Positions 1-11,543 of a DNA stretch of 64,000 nucleotides are shown here, piece after piece. Source of the stretch: Neurospora crassa OR74A. Taxonomy: Eukaryota > Ascomycota > Sordariomycetes > Sordariales > Sordariaceae. The position numbers and the translations under genes were made by a program. The stretch spans positions 3,100,001-3,164,000 of the forward strand of contig NC_026503.1 in the NCBI RefSeq assembly GCF_000182925.2, in the 5' to 3' direction. The notes beneath the pieces are model-generated. The model did no database searches. It was not told the origin of the DNA and saw only the letters and a list, made by a program, of their open reading frames with translations. Position 1 is the stretch's first letter. Every line of letters begins with the position of its first letter.

Positions 1-1
1 C

Positions 2-913
2 CTTGACGAGGAGGAGAAGAAGCCTTCTTCATCTTTATCCCGAACCAGAATCCGAGAATCCTACTCCTCCAAACACACCGTCCCCCTCTCCTTCTACAAC
101 CTAACCAACAGCCAAGTCTCACCCGCACCTGCACCTAGCCGACTATATCGTGACTACGGTACATACGGTTCCCACGGCTACGAGATCACTGCCGCCCCAA
201 TCGCCGTCCAAGGCACAGTCACAGTCCCAGGCACAAGCACCGCTCTCGTCCGAACCCGTGACTACCCCTCGGAAGAATGGGATTCCAACTCGAACTCGGA
301 CAGCGAGTTTGACGACGCTACCACGCTTACTTGCAATAGTTTTACCACTATCGGCACTAGCACTAATCAGAGACTAACTAACTTCAGCAACGGCGATGAC
401 GAAGATGACAATGGTATCACGTCCGTCACGACATGGAGTCATCTGAGTGCTGTGCCTGAGGCTTTGAATTTGGCCGGTCTAAATACATCTAAAAGAGAAG
501 AAAGGGAAGCCCAGACTCAGAGCGAGAGGGAGCGATATCGCGAGGAGCGTGAGAGGTACAGACATGAGGGAGAGAGTTTGGTGAGTCAGGCTCACGACTC
601 ACATTCTTCTTCCTCTCCTGCACAGCATTTGCGCTCGGTTACGGATACTAGAGACTGGGCCGCTCATGGTGATGATCGTAATCGTGATCGTGATCGTGAC
701 CGCCAGCTCGTTGACCGCGAACGTTATCGTCACGGCGGCAGCCCTTCCTCATCTACATCTTCTCGCAGAGGGTATTATAGCCACAGAAGAGAACGAGACA
801 AGGAAGATGAGGAGCCAGCCCGAATTGCTCTGAAACTTTTGAGTATTAAGGATCATCTGCACCTGGCAAGAAAGAGACGCCGAAGTGGTTGGGAAAGAAT
901 AAAAGAAGAATAA
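2..913 (+). CDS. 3' part of a charged low-complexity protein gene, 5' end outside window
   Basis: One frame is open from base 2 to the TAA at 911-913, about 303 codons, with no convincing in-frame ATG start, so this is the C-terminal part of a gene that begins left of the window. I do not recognise the family. The first half is Ser/Thr/Pro-rich with acidic stretches. The second half has an Arg/Glu-rich region (about residues 165-190) and an Arg-Asp dipeptide run (codons near 670-705). It ends in a basic segment, KRRRSGWERIKEE. This composition is typical of disordered nuclear or RNA-associated proteins, but that is inference only. The gene converges on the tRNase Z gene, with 464 bases between the two stop codons. 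Confidence 0.7.
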   Translation, partial: LDEEEKKPSSSLSRTRIRESYSSKHTVPLSFYNLTNSQVSPAPAPSRLYRDYGTYGSHGYEITAAPIAVQGTVTVPGTSTALVRTRDYPSEEWDSNSNSDSEFDDATTLTCNSFTTIGTSTNQRLTNFSNGDDEDDNGITSVTTWSHLSAVPEALNLAGLNTSKREEREAQTQSERERYREERERYRHEGESLVSQAHDSHSSSSPAQHLRSVTDTRDWAAHGDDRNRDRDRDRQLVDRERYRHGGSPSSSTSSRRGYYSHRRERDKEDEEPARIALKLLSIKDHLHLARKRRRSGWERIKEE

Positions 914-1377
914 AGGATAGGGGAAAGGGGTACGTCTAGTTCTGGGTCTAAGAGGGACAAGGAGGATGATCGGCGCCAGCGGTGAGGGTCTTCATTTGTT
1001 TCTCTTTTCTTCTGTTTTTCTTTTCTTTTGTCTCCCATGTGCGGACATAAGATGTAATGAAGGGACTTTTGGGTAGATACTCTCGATGGTTAATTTGCTT
1101 ACGACTTAAAATTGTTAGGTGCTACAGTATGTGATAGTTTCAACCTGACGTTAACAATCTGAATTCATCTAAGGTAGATGGATTATTTCGTTTGACGTTT
1201 CATCCTTCATATACATATTCAAGGTACCATATCTCTGTATCCAGAAACCCGGGGTATATTCTCGTCATACATCTTCATCACTCTATCTATAACCATGTAA
1301 CCTTCTATATACCTGTAACATGTCCAAGCATGCCAAAGAAACCATGACTAACCTCGATAACACATGTCACATACAGA
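914..1377. other. Convergent intergenic spacer
   Basis: This is the 3' spacer between the convergent genes ending at 913 and 1378. It is A/T-richer than the flanking coding sequence and presumably holds both polyadenylation regions. I see no further gene or repeat here. Confidence 0.5.
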
Positions 1378-4300
1378 TTACTCCTTTGCCCCACCACCAT
1401 CCTCCTCCTCATTCTCCAACTCGCCATACAACTCCCTCAGCGCCGGCAAGAACCTCTCCGCCATCTTGAACTCGCCCAACTTGATCTTCATGTAATCAAA
1501 CGCATACAACACCACCGTCCGATCCTTTTTCTCACCACTAACACTCTGCTCCTGGCCCTCTAACTCGTCCAAAACAGGCGCCTGCATCTTCGGATACCGC
1601 TGACTGAAATGCGTCAACAAGACCCTCCTCGCCCCCATTTTGCGGCCTACATCCAACGCCTCGCCCGCAGTCGAGTGTTTCTTGGCTTTTGCTTCGCCAA
1701 TCAGCTCATCATCGAACGTGCACTCGTGAATCAACAAGTGCGACCCTTTGCCGATCTGCGCGAAACAGTCCGACGGCCGACAGTCACCGGAAAAGGAGAT
1801 TTTGAGACCAGACGGCCAGGTGAACACGGCGGCCGTGGCGCCGAGACAGTGGTCGACGAAACAGGCGTCGATGGAGGCGAGGCCGGTTTGGGCTTCTAGG
1901 GTTGCCGCGGTGCGGAAGCTGGCGGGTTGTAAAGCGCAGAGGGTGCCCGGGAGCATGTTGAAATGGTTGTTCCCTGGTCCCAAGTCGGCCGAGGGAGGAC
2001 CGGACGGGTCATCGGTGGGTTTGCGGCCTGTCCCGATGAGGGTGAGGAATTTGATGTTGGCCCAGTCGAGAGGCTCGACGTCTTTGTACTCGTGCAGGAA
2101 GCCGATGTACTTTGTTGTGGAGATGATAGTGAGCGGTTTGGGGGCCTCGTCGGCGGGGAGAGCGGCGTTGGCGGCGGCGCGGCGGGCGAGAACGGAGGGA
2201 ACACCGAGGTGGTGGTCGGCGTGCAAGTGAGAGATGTAGATGGCGCGCAGATCGCGGAGGATGGCGTCGGTTTCGGCGTAGCCGTACACGCGCCGGAGCT
2301 GGCCGAGGGTGTTCTCGCCGCAGTCGAACAGATAGCTGCCGTAGCCGGGGACGCGGATGAGCGTGGCTGAGACGTTGCGGTACTTGGAGGGAAGGGCGGA
2401 CCCGGTGCCGAGAGTGACGATTTCGGCGTCCCGGTTGGGAATGTCTTGCTCGGACTCGGCGACGCGGGCGGCGAAAGCAGGGTCGGATACCTTCGTTTGC
2501 GCTTCGAGCGCCAGGTTGAAGGCTTTGGCGTGGGTGGAAGTGAGCTCCTTGATCGGCTTGATGGTGTCCATGACAGCGTTGGCGAACTGGCGCTGAAATT
2601 CGACCGAAGGAGAGAGGAGTAGTCTTTCGCCGGGCTTGCCTAGCTGAGCAACAGATGCCAAGCCCGCTGGTAAGGCTTCTTCCTGGTTGTTGTGGTTGGG
2701 AATGGAGAAGCGGTCGGGATCCATCCGATGCATCATGATAGCCTTCCCAGACGCGCCCCCGAATGAGATGGTGTTGGGGTTCATTCCCTCACCGAGAACA
2801 ACGTGTTTGAAGGAGCTGTGCTTCGCCATGAAATCCTTCAGGCGGGAATCATCCTTGACCTCTGGGCTAAGGATCCAGTAGAAGGCATCGATATGCTCCA
2901 TGATCTCCTTGTTCTCCCACTCGGGCCTCTTGAGGAGGCTATCGAGGAGATACTCGTAGCGGACATCAACTAGAGCAAAACCGTGGCCGGGAATAGGAGG
3001 GTCCAAAACCATATCGGGGGTAACAACAGTTCCATCCTCTGCCGTCACGCTCTCGCCCTTTGCCAGCTTGCTGAATGTCCACTTGGGTAGCCCGTATTTG
3101 AGAGCGTTCGCAGGCTGGAACTTGCCTCGACGAGCATGATTCTTAACGATGTAGCATGTGGAATCGAAGCAAGGGTCCGTGGGTGGCAACCGGTGGACAA
3201 GCGCACCAGGCCAAGGCTCCCTCACAAGCACCCTGATATCAGGAACGTTCGCGTCCCTCCCCGGCAATGGGCCCTTGTACACTGTGATCTTGCCTTCATC
3301 GTCGCGGACAAAGATCTTGGCCGGCAGCTTGACCTTGTGTAGAGGCTGTTCTACAAGAGTGTCGGCCTTCCAGTCTGAGTCGAACATGTGCTTAATAACC
3401 GTCTGCATGAGAAGGTGGGTCTTCTCGTCATCCTCCACTCCCGCCGGCACATCTTCCACAACCTCTCCGTCCTCTCCCTCTACCAGAGTGTCCATGACCT
3501 CGGGCTCCTCCGAAGAGTTCAGTTTCCGCTTCCGCGGGTTCTGCGAGCCGGTACTGCTGCTACGCGACCGGCTCTCCATGCCTGTGGCAACAAGAGGGAT
3601 CTTCCAGACCTTGAGGTTTTCATCCTCGTAGTCAGGCTTGCTGTTCTCGGGGTTTGCGGCCCTGGGATCGGCGCGGAGCTCATGGGCATCGAGTGGGAAG
3701 CCCTTGCGGAACACGAATCGTCTGGCAGCAGCCAGCATGTGCTCAAGGTTCTTGGAGCCGTGAATCTCGATACGCTGAGGACCGCCATGGGTAATTTCTG
3801 GCTTGTTCTTCTGACGACGCAGCTTGTTCTCTTCCTCAACTGCAGTCTTTGCGCTTATGATGACATCGGCAACGGTCAAAATCATGCCCAGTAGGCCGCC
3901 TGTCGTTGCCCAGTCCGTCTTGCCAGAGAGGAAGATGTGCGACAGCTTTGCGGCGGGAATTTTGTTTTCGGTGAAGAGGCGCTGCGTGCCTTCGGAGAGG
4001 TGGCCGAAAAGGTAACGGCGGTTGTCATAGTGGACGAGGAGGCATGCGCCTGGGGTGTCGGCCGTCGGGGCGGCGACGATCTGGACGTGGCTGCGCATGG
4101 CGCCGAACTCGGGTTTTGCAGGTAGTGGAGGAGCTTCCTTCTGTTCTGGAGCAGGAGAAGCAAGGATAAAACGAGGTCCGTCAACCTGATAAGGGTAGAG
4201 CTTGATAGGGATGCGGCCGCTAAAGAAGTCCTCGGGGATCTTGGTGTGCTTCAGAAGGCCGTGATTCTTCCACTTTTGAAAGGCCCGTTGCGGCGAGAAG

Positions 4301-4677
4301 AGACTGTATTCGGCGAAGAGGTATCTGTTGCGAAGGAGTTCTCTAGCGACTGTCTTCGAGACCGAGTCTGGGATCTTGGACTTGGGAGGCCGATCTTTGC
4401 TCGGAGGCTTGACGGCGAGGCGAGGAGTGGGCTTCGCTGGGCGAAGATTCCGGAACGGAGTGGTTCTAGGTTTCGAGACAGAGTCTGGCACCCGACGTAT
4501 TCTTGAGCTAGTGAACACCGAGGGATCTACCGACGATTCTGGAGATCGTGTAAAATCTCTTGTGGAAAGACAACGTCTAAGCGATAGGAACGAGGATGTG
4601 GTGGTAGAGATTCGAGTCGGCAGCACGGTTCTTATCCTCTTTGATGCGGCAGCGACTGCTAGCTTCTTGTAATGCAT
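1378..4677 (-). CDS. trz1: Long-form tRNase Z (tRNA 3'-end endonuclease)
   Basis: A single uninterrupted frame of 1099 residues. The family removes the 3' trailer from precursor tRNAs in nucleus and mitochondria. The C-terminal half carries the metallo-beta-lactamase core: the entry motif GTGSALPSKYRN, the metal-binding motif HLHADHH near residue 817, the segment FSGDCRPSD near 960 and the late motif LLTHFSQRYPK near 1020. The N-terminal half holds the second, degenerate beta-lactamase-like domain expected of the long form (segment GHLSEGTQRLF near residue 227). The chosen ATG gives an Arg/Ser/Thr-rich, acid-poor N terminus (first 45 residues) that looks like a mitochondrial targeting sequence. 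Dual nuclear/mitochondrial targeting is known for this family and is inferred here. A Ser-rich acidic insert sits between the halves (about residues 375-425). Divergently placed from the GH16-type gene at 5504. Confidence 0.95.
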   Translation of the reverse strand: MHYKKLAVAAASKRIRTVLPTRISTTTSSFLSLRRCLSTRDFTRSPESSVDPSVFTSSRIRRVPDSVSKPRTTPFRNLRPAKPTPRLAVKPPSKDRPPKSKIPDSVSKTVARELLRNRYLFAEYSLFSPQRAFQKWKNHGLLKHTKIPEDFFSGRIPIKLYPYQVDGPRFILASPAPEQKEAPPLPAKPEFGAMRSHVQIVAAPTADTPGACLLVHYDNRRYLFGHLSEGTQRLFTENKIPAAKLSHIFLSGKTDWATTGGLLGMILTVADVIISAKTAVEEENKLRRQKNKPEITHGGPQRIEIHGSKNLEHMLAAARRFVFRKGFPLDAHELRADPRAANPENSKPDYEDENLKVWKIPLVATGMESRSRSSSTGSQNPRKRKLNSSEEPEVMDTLVEGEDGEVVEDVPAGVEDDEKTHLLMQTVIKHMFDSDWKADTLVEQPLHKVKLPAKIFVRDDEGKITVYKGPLPGRDANVPDIRVLVREPWPGALVHRLPPTDPCFDSTCYIVKNHARRGKFQPANALKYGLPKWTFSKLAKGESVTAEDGTVVTPDMVLDPPIPGHGFALVDVRYEYLLDSLLKRPEWENKEIMEHIDAFYWILSPEVKDDSRLKDFMAKHSSFKHVVLGEGMNPNTISFGGASGKAIMMHRMDPDRFSIPNHNNQEEALPAGLASVAQLGKPGERLLLSPSVEFQRQFANAVMDTIKPIKELTSTHAKAFNLALEAQTKVSDPAFAARVAESEQDIPNRDAEIVTLGTGSALPSKYRNVSATLIRVPGYGSYLFDCGENTLGQLRRVYGYAETDAILRDLRAIYISHLHADHHLGVPSVLARRAAANAALPADEAPKPLTIISTTKYIGFLHEYKDVEPLDWANIKFLTLIGTGRKPTDDPSGPPSADLGPGNNHFNMLPGTLCALQPASFRTAATLEAQTGLASIDACFVDHCLGATAAVFTWPSGLKISFSGDCRPSDCFAQIGKGSHLLIHECTFDDELIGEAKAKKHSTAGEALDVGRKMGARRVLLTHFSQRYPKMQAPVLDELEGQEQSVSGEKKDRTVVLYAFDYMKIKLGEFKMAERFLPALRELYGELENEEEDGGGAKE

Positions 4678-5503
4678 GGACGAATAAGTGTTTTTTTTAT
4701 GCAGTCATTTCCTCTGACCTGGGCATGTCGAGAGGGTCTCGTCGAGTGGGAAATGTAGAAAAAAGAGTTGTGTCACCCGGCGCGTGGAGGAGTCAATCGG
4801 CGTCGCGGGAACTTTTTTTGGTTTTCAAGAGTGAAAGTTGACGTCGCGAATCGGGGCAACTTTTTCTGCCTGCCCGATGGAGCCACTGCACTGCTTATAG
4901 TTCAGCGCCACCGCGGGGAGTTTACAGGGGAGTGGTCCAGTACGTCAGGGCTCGAGCGGGAGGGGTGGAAGTTCAGGGTAGGTAGGTGAGCGGCTTCAAT
5001 CGGCAGGGTTAGGGTTCGCTGTCAAAGCAAGAAAGGGGGTTGAATACATGTGACGAGAAGGTATACACAGTTCATTAACTATCACCTGTATAGTACGCTT
5101 TCTCCCAAATATTCCCCATTTACTTGTATGTATCCGACGCATACCCTCGCATGGTTGTGAGTTTAGTCTGAGGCCGAGATAGCTGCAACGCTGATCATAT
5201 GTATCCGACGCATACCCTCGCATGGTTGTGAGTTTAGTCTGAGGCCGAGATAGCTGCAACGCTGATCACGGTAATATATATGAATGGTGGAATATAGGTA
5301 TAAATCATCCGTGTTATGTTCCATCCTATAATGGATCCGTTTATATAGTACCACCCTCAACAGTATTGTGAGTGTCGAAGGAAGTCCTGGTTGTCAAGTT
5401 AAAAGAAGGAGTAATGGCAACAGAATTCAGCCGAACTGAATCAGTCCTTACCAACTCGATCAACCCTCCAGAAACACCAACTTTCATCAAGGAACCCGCC
5501 AAC
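4678..5503. promoter_or_regulatory. Divergent intergenic region between tRNase Z and GH16 genes
   Basis: Shared upstream region of two divergent genes. It contains the 71-bp tandem duplication annotated separately (5127-5268). An in-frame ATG at 5414 would extend the GH16 protein by 30 residues, but the ATG at 5504 directly precedes the signal peptide and is preferred. No other gene is supported. Confidence 0.45.
5127..5268. repeat. 71-bp perfect tandem duplication (two copies)
   Basis: Bases 5127-5197 and 5198-5268 are identical over 71 positions and directly adjacent, each beginning TATGTATCCGACGC and ending GCTGATCA. The lack of differences suggests a recent event. The unit lies in noncoding sequence between divergent genes. 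Confidence 0.95.
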
Positions 5504-6528
5504 ATGAGGAGGTCCTTCCAACAACCCCTTCCCCTTCTCCTCCAAACCATCACCATCCTCTGCCTCTTCCCATCTACCCTCGCCTCATCCAAGACCCTCC
5601 TAATCCCTTCCACATCCTTCAACTCCACCACCACCTTCAACACCTACTGGTCCTTCAATTACCCCTGGGGCACCGACCACAATGGCGCCGCGCGCATGTC
5701 CCCTTCCCAAGTCTCCATAGCCCCCTCTGCTGACGGCACCTCAAGCACCCTCACTCTAACCGCCCACCGCGTCACCGGCCAAAAACCCGCTACCCACGGC
5801 GGCAAACAGATCCCCATCAAGTACCTATCCGGCGCCATCCACGCCAAGCAGCACTTCACCATTACTTCTTCTTCTTCTGGTGCTGGTGCAGTGTCAGGCT
5901 ACGATTTCTCAGCCGAGTTCCGCGCCCCCGTTGCGAAGGGGACCTGGCCTGCGTTTTGGTTGACGGCCGTCAATGGGTGGCCGCCCGAGATTGATATGGC
6001 GGAGTGGAAGGGGAGCGGCAAGATTAGCTTTAACACGTTCAATACTAGTAGTCAGGTCATGGCTCGGGATGTGGTTTATGGCCCGAACGGGAGTGAGAAG
6101 GAGTGGCATAGGGTTGTGTGTGAGATCAGGAGGGATGGAAGGAATGGTGGAAAGGATGTGGAGGTGAGGTTTCGGATGGATGGGCAGCTAGTGGTAACGC
6201 AGTGGGGGAAGGGGTATGTTGGGCAGCCACTTTATTTGTGAGTTTAAACCTTTTTTTTTTCCTTTTTTTTTCTTCTTCTTCTTTCGTTGTCGGGGTGAGG
6301 TTTTTCGCGTTGTCGGTTGCTAACTGGAAGGGTGATATTGCAGGATTATCAATCTCCAGATGGAAGGGTCGTCGGGTTCACCTGGTCCTGAAGCGGGTAA
6401 GTCAACTATAGGTCTCTTCGTTTTGGTGATGGAAGAACCTGATCGTCTCAGCCGGTCCATTTGCTGACAGTGATACAGACACTTTGTATCAAGTCCGAAA
6501 TCTTGAGGTCTGGAGCTATGGTGACTGA
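5504..6528 (+). CDS. Secreted GH16-type glucanase-like protein (3 exons)
   Basis: Exons 5504-6237, 6344-6396 and 6479-6528 give a 278-residue protein; both introns have GTGAGT or GTAAGT donors and AG acceptors, and all phases agree. The N terminus has two Arg followed by a hydrophobic core ending LCLFPSTLAS, a classic signal peptide. The segment PPEIDMAEWKG carries the GH16 catalytic signature E-I-D-x-x-E (nucleophile and acid/base Glu). A jelly-roll-type ending, TLYQVRNLEVWSYGD, appears only after splicing both introns, which supports the model. Family members cleave or remodel beta-1,3/1,4-glucans in walls or substrates; the exact substrate cannot be read from the sequence. No GPI signal or carbohydrate-binding module is visible. 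Confidence 0.88.
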
Positions 6529-8569
6529 GCCGTGAGCAGAGGAGTTGTCCCTTCAAGATGTCCAAGATCCGAGGCACGCAGATATCCTGGTATTTAGTCC
6601 GAATGAAAACGATGGCTTTTGGTAGATGAACAACCTAACTGAAAAAAGGAAAAGACTTGTTCATCAGCGGAGGGTTTCACCCTGGCATGCCTGTCCATCG
6701 CGTGGACCGCTGTCATTCGGATGCCCAAACCCGCCGCTAAAATTAGTGTAGTGTAGCGATAGTTTGCACGCGTTCGGATAACGAAGTCTCTCCCGGAAAG
6801 CTGTCTGATCTCCAAATCCCTGAGCAAAGGTGCAGAAAAGAAACATGGTTTGGGCACTTGTCCGACGAAATACGTGTGGTGTCGGTTGGGCAGATGAGAG
6901 GGAGCCAGATGATGATGATGCAGGTGTCGCCTCGACGGCTGTAGGGCTGAGTGTCCACGCCATATGGATATGCTGCAGTCGCTTGAAGAGGAGCACATAA
7001 GCGCGGCAGAAACCTACACAACTGCCGGAGCGGAGATCTGACGTGCATACATACTGCTGCCCCGTCATCTGTATCATCAAGTTCCAGAATCTCTCAAGGA
7101 GGACTTGAACGTTGTCTTCGAACCATAAATATTTGGGGAAGTTGGGTTCCCGGACAGGCCTGGAGTCTTCCGGCATGTTGATCGCACCCTCTGTGCCGGG
7201 TACGGGAGCAAAAGAAAATCACTTGTTTCCCGTTTCCCGTTTTCCATCGAGGTCTTGACTCCTTTTTAGCCCCCAAGCAAGACACTAAGAAATGAAGGAT
7301 TTAACCTGCAGCTATGAAGGCTTCCAATCAACGACCTCTATAGACGCGAAAAAGACGCTAGTTCCGCTGTCCAACGTCTACCACACCGACGACACTGCGC
7401 TGGTGGTATGGGTGTTGAATCTGATTGTTCCGGAAGTCTGGAGAAAACGACAATGCCGACCAAAGACAATAGAATTGGAAAGATATGGTAATGTGCCCCA
7501 TGCTTTAGTCTTGTCTGAATGGAATTCTTTGCGTGACTTCCCTTTGTAACGTCACTGTAATCTTCTTTCGAGCGCTGGTTCAGTCATTAGCGAAGCCTTA
7601 ACCACTCAACCTGGGTTCGCGGAGCCCTCGAAAAATATGACCGATCTTGTAGTGTACCAGCGCCTGGTGTGGGTCTAGAGCCTGGACCAGATGGTTATGT
7701 ATATTAGATCCTCAGATACCCAGAGACAACACCCAGCGACAAGGAGGAGGTCGAATCAAGAAAGAACAGGCTGAAAAATGAAGAGTGTTAGAAAGGGATT
7801 GATTGACCTGCTCATGGTTCAGTTGTCACCCTGTCAGGATTGTCTTGCAGACCACGATGATGATTGAGGCTGTGAGCTGAATGGTTTCAGGGGCGCATGC
7901 AGTGATAATGGAATTCTCGAGTTTGTCGAACCAAAGTCCAATTTAGGAGCCAACAAGTCCATCAAAGTGTGGCAGGGTGCTTGGCTTGCATCCGAGCTGT
8001 GTCTGCAGTGGAAGAGCTAAGGAGAGTTGTTTTTGGGTCTTGGGGGCAGGACTGAAGTGGAAGTTTGATGGAAGTCATCCATCACTTCCCGTCCAGTATC
8101 TCAAGAGATACCTGGGCTCCAGGTAGGCATCATACCTAGTCTTTACCCCTCTGGTACGCCGACAGGGCCGACTCTGTATCTTTGCTGATCGCTCCTGTCT
8201 CCCGTCTTTGGCGCCAATCTGCGCTAGGAAATCCCCTGTCATTTAGCCCACTTCAATTCCCTGCCAGGCCTGGCTTGGTCTCAATGCAACCGAAGACCTA
8301 CCATAGGAAGGAACTCCCACATCCAGTCTTTGCCTCTTGTCAATCTCACCTTAACCACCTCCGACCTCAACTCTACTTTCAACCATCAGTCCGGTTTGTC
8401 GATCCCGTCACTCGTTCATACAACCTTTAGTCACTCGCTGTCGGCCTTCTGTTCATGCGTTTTTACCGTAACTACTTCACCCCTCAACATCCAACGATCC
8501 GCGATCCCATCAGCAAACATCAATGAGTTCGTAGCACGAGAGATTCGCTTTGTTCGCGTGGCTACGGTA
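6529..8569. other. Long intergenic stretch, no supported gene
   Basis: Two kilobases between the GH16 gene and the membrane-protein gene. Short open frames occur on both strands (for example 170 codons on the minus strand at 6664-7176), but none has recognisable motifs or splice signals. The last few hundred bases (about 8180-8569) are C/T-rich and likely form the promoter and leader of the downstream gene. Confidence 0.5.
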
Positions 8570-10886
8570 ATGACGACGGCGGCATCATTTCGACAGACAC
8601 CGGCGACCTGGAACTGGAGTGCAAGGACGCTGAAAACAACGACGCCATCGAGATCGAGGCAATCTCTGGGATTTCCAGTCTGGGTGTTGCTCGCGCTGCT
8701 CATCATTCCCTCATTTCTGTCTGCGGGCACCGCAACTGCACAATGTGGAGCCGACTTTGTGTTCCCCACGGAGAACCTGCGAGTCTTCTCTCTCGACACC
8801 ATCAACGTCACCTATACTTCAACCTTTGACAGGCCGAGTCTTTCCTGTTGGTGTGGCACTTCAACCGACAAGGAAAAGAGTGAGTGTTCAGTTCAGTGTT
8901 TCCCCTCGCTTCAACAATGTCACCGCTCCCGCCCACATGCAAGCCCCCGTCCCCCCCTTCCCCCCATCTTCCCCATCTTACAATCTCCCGACAGCACTCT
9001 CGGCTCCTGCTGCACTAAGCCTTGCAAGACCCCCGATGCCCCTCAAGGTGCCCAGCCCTTTGGGTCACCGATCATTTCTCAAACTTTCAGCTCGAATCGC
9101 TCTCTCCTCTAGCAAAGCTACCTCAATGAGGAAGAGACTCATGGCGTCATTGCGATCGCAGCGGACGGGATGTGCGTTGCTGACAGACTGACCTTTCCCT
9201 ATCACAGAATTCGCGGTTGATCATGCGACCCCAGGTAATGGAACCACGCCCTTTCCATTGAATTTTTCTTCGACATATCCCTGCTGGCTCGAACTTCAAG
9301 CCGGTTCGGGCGACTGCAGAGTCGAAAGTTCCAAATTCTTCATTTCAAAGGACCGCGATCCCGACCATCGTCTTCCGGCCACCATCGGCCCCAGCGCGAC
9401 CGTCATCGCAATTGACGTTTCCTCTACCGCAATCCCCGCAGGCCCTCCGCCACATCCCGACGACCACTTTGCCCTCGGTGCTAGAATCGCCCTGGGCGTT
9501 GGAATCGCACTTGCTTGCTTCAGTGTGGGTGCCATGGCCGCCTTCTTATACTTTAGGCGCCGGAAGAAACAGCAGCAGGCCGAGCTGGCCAACGCCATCG
9601 TCGCGAACGAGTATAGACAGGGAAGGAAGGGTCCCGAGAAAAAGATGTTTGGGGGATTTTCGTCGTCGAAAACATCGTCGGATGGTCATCTATACGATAC
9701 AGTTCAGCCAGTATTTGACGGATATCCTGGATCAACAGGCTATGATGATGTACGGTCAAACAATTCCAGCGACATATACGGCCATTCTCCTGTGATGCCA
9801 CATTCGCCTTCATGGTCATACAATCAAGGACCTTGGGGTCACGATGCTGCAACAGGAGGTGCGTGGGAGAGAAGTACGGAGAGAGCAGGACTTGGAGGCG
9901 GGCTTGGGGTGACGGAAAATTTGAGCATCACCGGACGAGAACTCGAAGCTGCCCGCGCAAAGACTGTCCAGCCAATTCCTACGTCATACGGGCCGAACCC
10001 TGTCACTCCCACGCTAACGCCGCGGGCAAGCTCCAGGGGAGAACTTAATGAACGCGCTGCTGCCGACTCGATTTCCCTTGACAGCCGGCTTGGAGTACCC
10101 CCAATGCCCTCATTGCCCCAGTTATCTGCGGCCTCCGCAGCACCTCTCGGTGGCTATTACCCCGATTACCACAACTACGAACAGTACACCACCCCTCCTC
10201 CAACCGAAGCTCCAACTTCAACACCACATCTTCCTCTTCCTTCAGTTCCTACTACGCTCCCACGACCAAACCCAACAACCTCACAAACCCAACGGCCACA
10301 GCCCCCATTAATCGTCTCATATGGACCCAACCGAGTAACGCCCACTCCAGCTGTGACTTCGCCTACAGTGCCTCCCGACGAGTCTATGATTGAAAGACCA
10401 CCTAGAGGAGTTGAATTACAAGGCGAACCCGCATCTCTGATGGAAAGGAGACATCCATGGGAGGACATTGATCTCCCGAGCGCCAGTAATAACGGTCCTT
10501 TACCACCATACGCATCGACAGAGGAGTACGCTGCAATGGAAAGCGGCGCGATCCGTAAGCTGGAGGAGCCAAGGGCGCATGCTGAGCTGCCACCAACCAA
10601 AGATGGCTACTATCATGCTACGTGGGATATTGTTGAGCACGAATTGCCAGGTGACGGATATCAACGAGACCCTCTCTACCCGCAAGCATCCGCGTCCGGA
10701 CGTGGAAGGGATATCGATGAGCAGAAATTCTTGCTGGATGATGTTGAAATGGCGCATTTGAAGGCGCAGAAAGAACGAATCCGCGCTGAAATGAAGAAGA
10801 AGCAGAAGCAGAAGGAGACTTACCAGCAGGACCAGGGGCATGACCAGGACTTCCTTGGAGCGTCGGCGAGCTTCTCCACACGGTAG
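8570..10886 (+). CDS. Single-pass membrane protein with proline-rich cytoplasmic tail (2 exons)
   Basis: Exons 8570-8879 and 9208-10886 join in phase to give 662 residues. After a basic stretch (residues 20-31) comes a hydrophobic segment with sequence VWVLLALLIIPSFLSAG, a probable signal peptide or anchor. A Cys-containing extracellular region with N-glycosylation sites (NVT, NGT, NFS) follows. The transmembrane helix lies at about residues 180-205 (core ALGVGIALACFSVGAMAAFL), stopped by FRRRKKQQQ. The remaining 450 residues are a disordered Pro/Ser/Tyr-rich tail. The layout matches fungal cell-surface sensor-like proteins, but I see no WSC domain and do not recognise the family. The intron is 328 nt; an additional small exon inside it cannot be excluded. 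Confidence 0.75.
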
Positions 10887-11543
10887 CACGAGTGATAATG
10901 TGGCGGTCCATGTGAAGAAAGTTACGTTGTGGGCAACTGATGTTTTGGAGGCGAAGGTTTGAGGATTAGCATTATACCATTGGCAAGGTGTCTGGCGTTC
11001 ATTTTGGGTATCGACGGGGTAGATGACTCCTGTGTAGTATCATCATATAATACGGGCTGATACATCTGCGTTGAGAATAGCTGGACCATATGCCCCGCAC
11101 AAGTATAAATATAGTCCTACTGTAGTAAGGACAAGGTCCTCTGGCTCTATAACATGAACGCGTATTCAATTTCTTGGGACAATGTGGTGTTGAACGAGTT
11201 GCTCCCGAAGACGGCAGGTACTCACTTGATAGTTGAGATGGTACGTACCCATCCCCGCAGCTGTCGACCAGCTGCCACTGATAAGATCCCCAGATCCTCC
11301 AATCACATTGACCGCCCGGCAGAAAAAGTTACAGACGGGCATGGTTCCCAAATTTTTGTTTTCCCTTTCGTTCTGCGGCGGAGGAAGAGACGAAAAAAGA
11401 CCCCACTGACTGCTATCAGTTGTACAATCTTGACGATTCCACCAATTCCCACTCAGCATCGGGAGCTTCCCGTCGTTCTCTTTTCCAACACAACACTACA
11501 GAACAAACAACGGTCACAGACCGTTGCAACACCATCCACCACA
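10887..11543. promoter_or_regulatory. Spacer and leader upstream of DRS1
   Basis: Noncoding. The DRS1 frame is open upstream to about 11154, but the upstream residues look like translated leader sequence, and the ATG at 11544 starts a typical DRS1 N terminus. No other gene is seen. Confidence 0.5.

Noticed and set aside
6664-7176. 170-codon minus-strand open frame
   Set aside because: Several frames overlap here, none with recognisable domains, splice signals or a leader; kept as intergenic.
7560-7640. tRNA-like D-arm (GAGTGGTTAAGGC on the minus strand)
   Set aside because: No matching T-arm, acceptor stem or plausible anticodon arm could be folded.
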